This document shows positions 56,432 to 64,000 of a stretch of DNA of 64,000 bases, in pieces. Origin of the DNA: Rhizobium sp. G21. Lineage in GTDB: Bacteria; Pseudomonadota; Alphaproteobacteria; Rhizobiales; Rhizobiaceae. The stretch covers positions 186,001 to 250,000 of the forward strand of contig NZ_JACFXW010000001.1 in the NCBI RefSeq assembly GCF_014158035.1, written 5' to 3'. The notes beneath the pieces are model-generated. The model saw only the letters and a list, made by a program, of their open reading frames with translations, was not told the origin of the DNA and did not search any database. Position 1 is the first letter of the stretch. Every line of letters begins with the position of its first letter. The translations under genes were made by a program, and so were the position numbers.

Positions 56432-57340
56432 TCATCGGTCGCGGACCGCGCGCGCCGTCTCCGCGATCCGGAGAAACTCGCGCGCCGCGGTCGGCAGGGA
56501 AGATCCCCTCCGCCAAACGAGCCCGACCTGAACGACGGGCAAAGCGCCGGAAACATCCCGGCTTTCGATCCTGTCGCCTTCCAGTGACCACGGTCGATAG
56601 ACGAGGTCGGGGAGCAGCGCGACCCCGGCGCCGGTGGCGACGAGGCTGCGCACCGCTTCCACCGATCGCGTCCGGAAGGCGACATGCGGCTTGGCGCCCA
56701 ACGCCGTCAACAGCTTGCCGGTATTCTCCTCGATTTCATCGACCGTCAACATGATCAGCGGTTCGCGCGCGATGTCCTTCACCGAAATGATGTCGGCGCC
56801 GCCGAGCTTGTGGCCCATCGGCAGCCAGAGCCGATAGGGCGAGGTTTCGATGATCTCCGCCTGCAACGCCATGCGGTCGCGCAGGTTGGAAATCGTCATC
56901 ACGGCTATGTCCAACTCGCCGCCGACCAGCAGATGTTCGAGGTAAGAGCCGTTGTCCTCCATGGCGGTCACGTCGACGCCCGGATAGGCGCGCCTGTAGC
57001 GGCGGAGAAGATCCGACAGAACGTAACCTGCGACCAGCGAGGTGACGCCGAGATTGAGCGCGCCGGAGACATCCTGCTTCTGTTCGGAAAAAGCCCGGCG
57101 GGCGTCCGACACCTGCGAAAGAATGTTGGTGGCATGGCGCAGGAACTGATGGCCGTTATGGGTGATCGTCAGCCCGCGCGAATGCCGCTCGAACAGCGCC
57201 ACGCCGAGATCGCTTTCGAGTTCCTTGATCGCTTCGGTTATCGAGGATTGCGAGATAGACAACATCTGCGCCGCCCCGGATACGGTGCCCTGTTCGGCGA
57301 CGGCGATGAAATATTGCAATTGTCTGAGCGTGAAGGCCAT
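56432..57340 (-). CDS. LysR family transcriptional regulator (CysB/CbbR-like)
   Basis: A 302-residue regulator starting MAFTLRQLQYFIAVAEQGTV. The HTH is SGAAQMLSISQSSITEAI, with LFERHSRGLTITHNGHQFL as wing. TSLVAGYVLSDLLRRYRRAY opens the effector domain. LSxSQSSIT is the HTH variant of the CbbR/CynR subgroup; no Calvin-cycle genes are adjacent, so a target is not assigned. It ends 9 bp after the stop of the convergent small gene. Confidence 0.87.
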   Translation of the reverse strand: MAFTLRQLQYFIAVAEQGTVSGAAQMLSISQSSITEAIKELESDLGVALFERHSRGLTITHNGHQFLRHATNILSQVSDARRAFSEQKQDVSGALNLGVTSLVAGYVLSDLLRRYRRAYPGVDVTAMEDNGSYLEHLLVGGELDIAVMTISNLRDRMALQAEIIETSPYRLWLPMGHKLGGADIISVKDIAREPLIMLTVDEIEENTGKLLTALGAKPHVAFRTRSVEAVRSLVATGAGVALLPDLVYRPWSLEGDRIESRDVSGALPVVQVGLVWRRGSSLPTAAREFLRIAETARAVRDR

Positions 57341-57415
57341 GGGACGAGTTTAAAGCACATCGCCCCTGACGGCGCAGCAAGTTTCCGCCCGGTTTCGCGG
57401 CGGCATTTTATGAGA

Positions 57416-57631
57416 TCACTGCAGCTCCAGAATCTTCTGCAGCACGCGCTGGGCTTCGTCCTGATCCGGCTCCCAGAAATGGATGCTGGCGCTGTCTTCC
57501 GAGCCCAGCGAAATATGGAACGCCTCGCGGTCCATGCCGAGTTCGACCATGCGCGCCTCGATCCGGCTGGCGTCGGCGGGAACACCGTTGAATTTCAAGG
57601 TGGCGCTATACTGAGCTGCGTGGCTGGACAT
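57416..57631 (-). CDS. Small hypothetical protein
   Basis: A 71-residue, acidic protein (LGSEDSASIHFWEPDQDEAQ) with no signal or membrane segment. GGGAGGAAAACGG precedes the ATG at 57631, a good ribosome site. I recognise no family. It lies upstream of the LysR gene at 56432 in the same direction, 75 bp apart, and could be cotranscribed with it. Confidence 0.6.
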   Translation of the reverse strand: MSSHAAQYSATLKFNGVPADASRIEARMVELGMDREAFHISLGSEDSASIHFWEPDQDEAQRVLQKILELQ

Positions 57632-57740
57632 CCGTTTTCCTCCCGTATTCCTTGCAGAATGCTATCGTATATAGAGAGAATTTTCGCAATGTGAAGGTTT
57701 TGTTAACCTTAATAACGCGGCCAACTATAAGTAATACTAT

Positions 57741-58654
57741 TTATATTTTACTTTTGGCAGGTTCGAGGCAAGTCTTGGCGGCCTGGGCGATTGCAGCGGT
57801 GAGTTGCACGAGCTGGTCCGCCGCCATACGGTTGATCTGCCAGAACAGGGGAATGTCGAGATGCGCGCCGGGCACGAGTTCGACGAGCCGTCCGGCTTTG
57901 AGATGGTCGCGCACCAGCAGATCCGGATTCATGCCCCAGCCCAGCCCCAACAGGCAGGCGTCGACGAAAGCCTGGGTCGACGGCAGCCAATGACCCGACA
58001 GCGCCGCCTCGCAGCCGAGCGCGACTTTCGCCCATTGTTCCTGCAACAGGTCTTTCTGATTGAAGGTCAGCGACGGCGCGTCCGCCAGCGCCTCCGCGGT
58101 GACGCCCGACGGAAAATGCCGGGCGAGGAAGGCGGGGCTGGCGGTGGCCCTGTAGCGCAGGGCGCCGAGCGGCAAAGCCCGGCAGCCGGACACCGGCTTG
58201 GCGAGGCTCGTGACCGCGGCCAGCACCTGGCCGCGCTTCAGCCATTCCGCCGTGTGATCCTGATCGTCGACGGTGACGGCGAGCAGATGCCCGGCGCGCT
58301 CGGAAAACCGGGCCGCCGCCGGCAGGAACCAGGAGCCGAGACTGTCGGCATTGACCGCCACCGCCACCGTGGCGCGCAGGTTTTGCCGTCGCCGTCCTCA
58401 AGTCCCGGAAGTTCGCGAAACAGGTCCTGCTCGAGCAGGCTGACATGCTGCATGTGCCGGCACAGCCAGGCGCCTTTTTCGGTGGCGACGCAGGGCGCGC
58501 CGCGGACGATCAAGGCCGCCCCGATCCGGTCTTCCAATTGTTTGACGCGCTGCGACACGGCCGAGGGCGTGACATTCAGCTGTCGCGCGGCCTTCTCGAA
58601 GCTGCCGGTCTCGGCCACTGCGGCCACGGCGCGCAGCGAGGCGTAGTCGATCAT
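57741..58654 (-). CDS. argP: ArgP/LysG-type LysR regulator, frame broken once
   Basis: Activator of the divergent amino-acid exporter gene. The HTH is SFEKAARQLNVTPSAVSQRV with the ArgP-typical LVRGAPCVATEKG wing. The frame breaks in TTTT (plus strand) at 58381-58384; one added base joins DGDGKNLRATVAVAVNADSL and gives 304 residues, the usual ArgP length. The effector domain has SLTFNQKDLLQEQW, the ArgP-family helix. The argP-argO divergent pair supports the call; lysG/lysE nomenclature is equivalent. Confidence 0.88.
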
Positions 58655-58746
58655 CGTGATTAGCCCTGCTTAATCCGAGTAAGATTGTTTAACTAGCCTA
58701 AATCAACTGGCCGCGCTAGCACAGCTCCGACCGCAAAGGAGCGCAG

Positions 58747-59355
58747 ATGACATTGCCTATTTTCTTCACCGGTTTCGGCGCCGGTCTCGGCCTGATCGTG
58801 GCCATCGGCGCGCAGAACGCCTTCGTGCTGCGGCAGGGACTTCTGAAACAGCATGTGCTGGCCGTCTGCCTCGCCTGCGCGCTGTCGGACGCGGCGCTGA
58901 TTGCGCTGGGCGTCTCGGGCTTCCGGCTGGTGTCCACGGTGATGCCCTGGCTCGACCCCGCCATGCGCATCGGCGGCGCGCTGTTTCTCCTCTGGTATGG
59001 AGCCCGCAGCTTTCTCTCCGCCTGGCGCGGCGGCGCGGCGCTGCTGGCCGAGCAGGGCTTGACACGTCCGCTCTGGCCGACGCTTCTCACCTGTCTGGCG
59101 CTGACCTGGCTCAATCCGCATGTCTATCTCGACACGGTGGTGCTGCTGGGCGCGATCTCCACCCGCTATGACGGCGCCGAACATGTCTTCGGCCTCGGCG
59201 CCGTCACGGCGTCGTTCGCTTTCTTCTTTTCGCTCGGCTACGGCGCGTGCCTGCTCCGGCCGCTATTTGCCCGCCCCAATGCCTGGCGGATCCTCGACGC
59301 CCTGATCGGCGTGGTGATGTGGACGATTGCGCTCACCCTCGTCGCCGGTCGGTGA
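58747..59355 (+). CDS. argO: LysE/ArgO family amino acid exporter
   Basis: Inner-membrane exporter of lysine or arginine, 202 residues with six hydrophobic segments. The family signature is GLIVAIGAQNAFVLRQGLLK, with the conserved C-x-x-S-D-A in ALSDAALIALGVSG and TWLNPHVYLDTVVLLGAIS. AAAGGAG precedes the ATG at 58747. Divergent pairing with argP indicates induction by basic amino acids. Confidence 0.93.
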   Translation: MTLPIFFTGFGAGLGLIVAIGAQNAFVLRQGLLKQHVLAVCLACALSDAALIALGVSGFRLVSTVMPWLDPAMRIGGALFLLWYGARSFLSAWRGGAALLAEQGLTRPLWPTLLTCLALTWLNPHVYLDTVVLLGAISTRYDGAEHVFGLGAVTASFAFFFSLGYGACLLRPLFARPNAWRILDALIGVVMWTIALTLVAGR

Positions 59356-59403
59356 TGCCGGCGCGACAGCGCCCGGAAAGCCAGCGCCCGGAACGCCAAT
59401 GTT

Positions 59404-61302
59404 TCAGCGCGGCAGCGCCGGAACGTCGATATGATCGGGCGCCAGCCCCCGCCGCGCCCGCTCCGCCATCATGTCGTACGCCGTTTCGAGATGTCGCGTC
59501 ATCCTGACGGGATCGAACAGCGGCGAAATGACCCTGGCCGCCTCCAGCTTCGCCCGGTAGCCGGCGCGCCTGTGGCCGTCGCCGATCAGCTGAAGCGCCA
59601 GCCGCACATAATCGCGCTCCGTCCCCGCCGCCAAGTCCTCGCAATCGGAGTGCTTCAGCAGCGCCCAGCTGACCCGGGAATGATAGGATTGCCCGCGCAT
59701 GGTGACGAGCGGCGTTCCGGCCCGAAGGATATCGGCGCTGGTCGAATGACCGTTGTAAGGCAGGGTGTCGAGCGCGAGATCGGCGAGCGCGATCTGGCCG
59801 AGATAGACCGGATGCGGCGCAGGCCCGTCGATGAAAAAGATCCGGTCTGACGTCACACCCTGCCGCGCGGCTTCCGCCAGCAGCGAGCGCTGCGCCTCCG
59901 GATTTCGACACAGGATCCACAGCACCGCCTCCGGCGCTGCGCGCAGGATCTGCATCCAGAGATCGAACAGTTTCGGCGTCATCTTGCGCGGCGCGTTGAA
60001 GGCGCCGAGAATGACCTTGTCCGCCGGCAGGCCGACATCGGCGCGGCTGACCGTGCGGATACCGGCGGCGTCGAAGGCGCGGTTCGGCATTTGCGTTTCC
60101 GGCAAGCGGCAAAGCTTTTCGCGATACTGCGCCTTTGCGTCGTCCGGCGTCACGAGCCGGTCGGTGACGGCGTAATCGAAATCGCCGCCGGGCACGCTGG
60201 CGGGATAACCGAGATAGACGGCCTTGACCGGCGCGCCGCAAAGGCGGGCGATGTTGAGGCGGGCGTTGCGGGTGAAACCCTTGAGATCGACGAGAATGTC
60301 GATCCCCTCGGCATCGATCCTGTCGGCCGCCGCCTGGTCGTCGAGACCCGACAGATCGATATAATCGGGCTCGAGCGCGCCGAGCCGTTTGTCGGCGATT
60401 TTTCTCGAGCCATAACCGAACAACCGGATCTCGAACCGCGCGCGGTCATGGGCCAGAAACACCGGCTCCATCACGTCGAAGACGATGAAATTTCCGAATT
60501 CGTCGCTGAGATAGCCGATGCGGACCTTGCCTTGCGGCTGCATGGTTCGGCGTGGACGCGGAGCGGGGCCTGTCTTCGCCATCTGCCGCAGCCGCAATTC
60601 ATCCGCCGACGGCGCGCTCTGCTTCGCCGGGTCGTCGAGCCAGTACAGCCGGTCGAGCGCCGCCTGGTGGGTAAACACGGCTTCGGCGAAAGGCGTGCGC
60701 GGCGGCGTCATCATCGCGTCGAAACCGTGCATCGTGTCGAAATCCATCATGGCGCGGGCCGACGAGATCAGTTCTACGGTCAGCATCACATCGTCTGGAT
60801 GATGGGCGAGCGCCGCCTTCAGGCAGTCGCGCGCCGCCGCCATCCGCCCGATCGCCTTGAAGCAATTGGCTTTGAAGAAGGCCTGCGCCGGCGTCTCGTC
60901 GCTGAGCCGATTGAGAAGGGCGGGCAGCGCATCGACGTTCCCGCGGGCCTGCAGGGCGCGAATGAGCGCCGTCACCAGCTTGGGCTCCGGCGCGGGCAAA
61001 GCCGCGATCAGCGGCGCGACCCGGTCGAGATCGTCACCGGCGCCGGCTTGCAGAAACAGCTGGCAGGCCAGTGTGGTGAAGGCGTTCGCTTTGTCGGGGA
61101 CCAGCGCGCCGAGCTGTTCATAGAGCCGGCCCGCCTCGATCGTCCGGCCGGTTTTGGCGAGACTCGCCGCGAGCGCGCCGATCAGCGCCGGCTCGCCCGC
61201 CGCCTCCGGCAGCGGCGACAACAAGTCGACGACGCGCGGATGATCACCGCTCTGCTGCAACTGGCGGATATCGGTGAGCAGGGAAATGAGGTCGGGGCGC
61301 AT
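59404..61302 (-). CDS. TPR and GT41 protein, O-GlcNAc-transferase-like (SPINDLY family)
   Basis: A 632-residue protein. The N-terminal ~220 residues are TPR-like helices (LYEQLGALVPDKANAFTTLA), and the rest is a GT41 catalytic domain with IGYLSDEFGNF, DILVDLKGFTRNARL, GYPASVPGGDFDYAVTD and the nucleotide-binding LDTLPYNGHSTSADILRAG. Conserved GT41 segments PVKAVYLGYPA and LVTMRGQSYHSRVSWALL are present. Bacterial members modify proteins or glycans; the acceptor is unknown. It is not coupled to other glycan genes here. The ATG at 61302 starts the TPR helix. Confidence 0.88.
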   Translation of the reverse strand: MRPDLISLLTDIRQLQQSGDHPRVVDLLSPLPEAAGEPALIGALAASLAKTGRTIEAGRLYEQLGALVPDKANAFTTLACQLFLQAGAGDDLDRVAPLIAALPAPEPKLVTALIRALQARGNVDALPALLNRLSDETPAQAFFKANCFKAIGRMAAARDCLKAALAHHPDDVMLTVELISSARAMMDFDTMHGFDAMMTPPRTPFAEAVFTHQAALDRLYWLDDPAKQSAPSADELRLRQMAKTGPAPRPRRTMQPQGKVRIGYLSDEFGNFIVFDVMEPVFLAHDRARFEIRLFGYGSRKIADKRLGALEPDYIDLSGLDDQAAADRIDAEGIDILVDLKGFTRNARLNIARLCGAPVKAVYLGYPASVPGGDFDYAVTDRLVTPDDAKAQYREKLCRLPETQMPNRAFDAAGIRTVSRADVGLPADKVILGAFNAPRKMTPKLFDLWMQILRAAPEAVLWILCRNPEAQRSLLAEAARQGVTSDRIFFIDGPAPHPVYLGQIALADLALDTLPYNGHSTSADILRAGTPLVTMRGQSYHSRVSWALLKHSDCEDLAAGTERDYVRLALQLIGDGHRRAGYRAKLEAARVISPLFDPVRMTRHLETAYDMMAERARRGLAPDHIDVPALPR

Positions 61303-61359
61303 GCGGGGCTCGATTCGGTTGCGCCGATGCTACATCAGGCCGCAGGCGGTCGAGCGAAC

Positions 61360-61397
61360 AAAAAAATGACCGGACGGGCAGGGGAGGCCGTCCGGTC
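61360..61397 (-). terminator. Intrinsic terminator of the small membrane protein gene
   Basis: GACCGGACGG and CCGTCCGGTC (61368-61377 and 61388-61397) form a 10-bp stem followed on the minus strand by seven T residues. A second hairpin, GCGCGGGTG/CACCCGCGC at 61405-61439, precedes it on that strand. Confidence 0.85.
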
Positions 61398-61463
61398 AAG
61401 AAAAGCGCGGGTGATGCGGGGAGGGGAACGCACCCGCGCTGGGGGAGGAGGTCAGTTGGTTGT

Positions 61464-61610
61464 TTAGAAGGCGGCGCGGCGAAGGGCGGCGCGGCGGGCG
61501 GCGTCGTTCTCGCGGATGGAGGTGACGATCGACGACACGGCGGTCGCGACGAACATTACGGTGATCAGGCCTGCCATTGCTGTAAGGGTCATGTACATCA
61601 TCTCGTTCAT
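61464..61610 (-). CDS. Small single-pass membrane protein
   Basis: A 48-residue protein, MNEMMYMTLTAMAGLITVMF at the start, with a membrane helix about residues 8-31 and a basic C-terminal tail (ENDAARRAALRRAAF). The ATG at 61610 follows CGAAAGG and the gene has its own intrinsic terminator, which supports it being expressed. No family is recognised. The in-frame extension to 61715 lacks coding character. Confidence 0.6.
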   Translation of the reverse strand: MNEMMYMTLTAMAGLITVMFVATAVSSIVTSIRENDAARRAALRRAAF

Positions 61611-61920
61611 CCTTTCGTCAGACCGTTTGTCCGCCTGGCCACTCTTATGGCCGATTTCGCGGGTCTTGCCTGTTTCCTGGGGAACACCGGCTGAGTTCCG
61701 GACTTTCCCTCTCATCGGCGTTGATTAGAACCGATCAGCCTTGAAGCGCCGCTGAATGCTTCGTTCAGATAACGTTCAGCCTATAAAAAAAGTTTCGGGT
61801 CTTTCGAAAATTTAGTTGACAGGGGCGAGCGGCTGGCGCAGCCGCCCGCCCGTCCTTGTGTGAAAGGCCTATGAATATCCTGCAGGAATCGGCTAGTTTG
61901 CCTCCAGATAGGAGATGCCG
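61611..61920. other. Intergenic region between the small membrane protein and GH114-like genes
   Basis: 310 bp without a supportable gene. It has an AT-rich patch at 61770-61820 (CTATAAAAAAAGTTT) and the repeat CGTTCAG near 61761 and 61773. Divergent promoters for the two flanking genes are expected. Confidence 0.4.
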
Positions 61921-62891
61921 ATGCCCCGCTACAAAACCCGCGACGGATGGATCGAGGTCGACAATTGGGGTTACCAGCTCCAGGGCCGCAACGCGCCGCT
62001 GTCGGTGGAGGCGCTCGCCCGCCAGCCGCATGACATGCTGGTGATCGACGCCACCCGCGACGGAACCGACGCGACCCGCTTTTCCCGCAGGGATGTCGCC
62101 GCCATGCAAGACGGCCCGGACGGCCGCCGTCTCGTCGCATCCTATATCTCCATCGGCGAGGCCAGCGATTTCCGAGATTACTGGGACGAGGACTGGACGA
62201 CCACCGGCAAGGCGACCGGCAGGCTCACCGCCGACGCCCCCGACTGGCTCGGCCCCGTCAATCCCGATTGGCCCGAAAGCCGCAAGGTCCGCTACTGGGA
62301 CGAGGATTGGCAGGACATCCTCTTCAACGACAAGCGAAGCGGCGATCTCGACAATATCGTCAAGGCCGGCTTCGACGCCGCCTATCTCGACATCGTCGAC
62401 GCCTATTACTTCTGGGGTTCGGAGGTGAAGAAATCCGACCGCCAGCCCGGCGACCCGAAAACGACACCCACGCCGCCGACCGCATGGTCGAGTTCATCAA
62501 GGACATGACCGACCACGCCCGCGAGAGAAACGACGATTTCTTCGTCATCCCGCAGAACGGCGCCTGGATCATCGACGCGCTGAAGGACGGAGGCCGGGCT
62601 TATCGCGACGAGATCGCCGACTACTATGCCTCCATCGGCGGCATCGGCATCGAAGACCTCTATTTCCGCGGCGACAAGGACGAAAACAACCGTTTTCGCC
62701 CCGACGAAGACACGATCCGCATCCTCAAGCGCGACTTCCTCGCCCACGACATCCCCGTCTATGTTACGGATTACATCACCGGCGACAAACGGGTCGCGAC
62801 GTTCCAAGCGGCGGCTGCGGAGGATGGATTCATCCCCTATGCGGCGCCGGACCGGGATCTGGACCGGATGGGGGATGGGTGGGAGATGTGA
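61921..62891 (+). CDS. Glycoside-hydrolase-like TIM-barrel protein (GH114/TM1410 type), frame broken once
   Basis: A 323-residue protein after correction. YQLQGRNAPLSVEALARQPHDMLVIDAT, cited in part (PHDMLVIDAT), and VASYISIGEASDFRDYW fit the endo-alpha-1,4-polygalactosaminidase/TM1410 barrel, in which SIGE holds a candidate catalytic acid. GFDAAYLDIVDAYYFW and DDFFVIPQNG are further barrel strands. The frame breaks in AAAA at 62458-62461; one more A joins PGDPKNDTHAADRMVEFI. I chose the ATG at 61921 because AGGAG lies 6 nt upstream. No signal peptide is evident, so a cytoplasmic role or an unseen export route remains open. Confidence 0.72.
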
Positions 62892-63110
62892 GTTCCAGCA
62901 CACGACCTGCGCTGCCCGGCGACGCTGATGCGAAGCGCAGGGTCGATGCGCGACCTGCGGGCCCTGACTGATCGACCAAGTCGCCGCCGACGACTGCATG
63001 GAGACGTTTTGGAAAGCGGCGGAGGGCCGATCACTCCCGGCGCCGCGCCGGACCAGGATGGATGTCGGCATTTGGCCCTGAGCGGACTTGGCGGGAAATC
63101 GGCGCGGACA

Positions 63111-64000
63111 TCATTTCAATAGCCCGGCTTTACGCAAGGCGTCGTTTATGACCTTGCCGACACCCTGCTCCGTCGAACGGTCGCCACGAGTCTGGCCGCC
63201 TTTGCTCTTCGCGAAGTCGAGCGCCCTGGCCACGAGGGATTCTATCCGGTCGTGCCCGGCGTCGACGTTCCGGATGGTGGTGGACTGTTCATACATGGAT
63301 ACGTCGTTCGCATCGGCCAGCCCCCAGGACATGGCGATTCGAGCCGTAGACGATATGCCGGCGCTCAGCATGTAAGGTCCCGCCTTACCCAATGCAGTGT
63401 CGGCCGGCGATGCCAGGGGAACGCCATGCGCCATGCCTTTGACGAGATAGAGCTCGACCAGCGTCCGCCCATGCGGGTCCGACCAAGCCTGGCGCAGATG
63501 GCCATTGATCGTCTCTTCGCTCGGCAAGCCCAGCAGTTCGTGAGCGCCGCGCCATTGATCGGCGATCTGTTCGGCATTGAGAGATTTTACGGTCTGGTCA
63601 TGCGTGCCGTGCCAGATGGAGACGGACGGCAATCGCCGAGGTCTCGTCGATATGGTCGCCAGCGCCTTCCGCAACGTCTTGCTGCTCGGCGGATTTCTGC
63701 CATGCATACGCTCGAAAGCCTGGGCAACGCCGGAGGACACCCCGTAAGGCAGCCCGCCAATGATGGCGCCGCCCGCGAAGAGATCGATAGGCTGCAAGCA
63801 TCACATTGGCCATAGCCCCGCCTGCCGATAGGCCCGTGACGTAAATGCGGTCCGAGTCCAGTCCATGCGATTGCATGACGTGGTCGACCATCTCTTTGAT
63901 GGAGGCGGCTTCGCCAACATCTCTGCGGATGTCGCCCGGCTCGAACCAATTGAAGCAGAGATTCGCATTGTTCGATCTCTGCTGTTCTGGAAACAGCACC
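63111..64000 (-). CDS. PHB depolymerase-like esterase (partial, frame broken once)
   Basis: Runs off the right edge, so the N-terminus is missing. FPEQQRSNNANLCFNWFEPG, DSDRIYVTGLSAGGAMANVM (nucleophile Ser in GLSAGGA) and a later WHGTHDQTV with the likely catalytic Asp/His region are those of the esterase family of extracellular PHB-depolymerase type. The frame breaks around 63786-63793, where AAYPDLFAGGAIIGG should run; two missing bases or one extra base explain it. Secreted family members cut short-chain polyesters or feruloyl esters; the substrate is unknown here. Confidence 0.78.

Overview
The window looks like chromosome of an alphaproteobacterium, most likely Hyphomicrobiales (Rhizobiales). 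The grounds are high GC, the clpP-clpX-lon-hupB order, a single-cysteine DksA, a STAS-MlaE transporter, and a giant coiled-coil protein resembling the Agrobacterium growth pole ring protein (GPR, called RgsE in Sinorhizobium). No rRNA, tRNA, CRISPR array, prophage or insertion sequence was recognised. Genus was not assigned.

Layout. 1-4294: end of an AidB-like acyl-CoA dehydrogenase, glutamate dehydrogenase, an MFS transporter and a dipeptide epimerase. 4417-8455: Mla/MCE lipid-transport operon (STAS-MlaE, MlaF, MlaD, outer-membrane lipoprotein), followed by a nitrilase-family hydrolase and a DUF930 protein. 10198-18133: one ~2,645-residue GPR-like protein broken by two single-base gaps, divergent from an Hpt phosphotransfer protein and a 2Fe-2S ferredoxin, with CtrA-like boxes between. 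19677-26002: a DUF922 protease-like protein, folP-folB-folK, a secreted protein, ycjX-ycjF and sixA. 26309-31724: dksA, metY-cupin, an orphan membrane protein of unusual composition, a cytochrome P450, and a Phd/VapC-type pair whose toxin carries a nonsense codon. 31944-37425: proteostasis block clpP, clpX, lon, hupB. 37462-39957: an MFS transporter, then an FMN riboswitch controlling the riboflavin transporter gene ribN.

40073-48772: Wzx/Wzy-type exopolysaccharide cluster (chain-length/BY-kinase-like protein; acetyltransferase; two glycosyltransferases; pyruvyltransferase; polymerase; flippase). 49621-51752: an orphan small protein and a NodT/TolC-type outer-membrane factor. 51749-55139: LacI regulator, PhyH-family dioxygenase and SDR dehydrogenase. 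55155-59355: three LysR regulators, the last forming an argP-argO pair. 59404-64000: a GT41 (OGT-like) TPR protein, a small membrane protein, a GH114-like glycosidase and a partial PHB-depolymerase-like esterase.

Data quality. About a dozen genes, including clpP, clpX, lon, ribN and the GPR homologue, are split by 1-2 base indels, mostly missing bases in short homopolymers. Restoring them gives family-typical lengths, so these genes are annotated as single CDS and the breaks are treated as probable sequence errors. The vapC nonsense codon is different: it is a substitution with no frame change.
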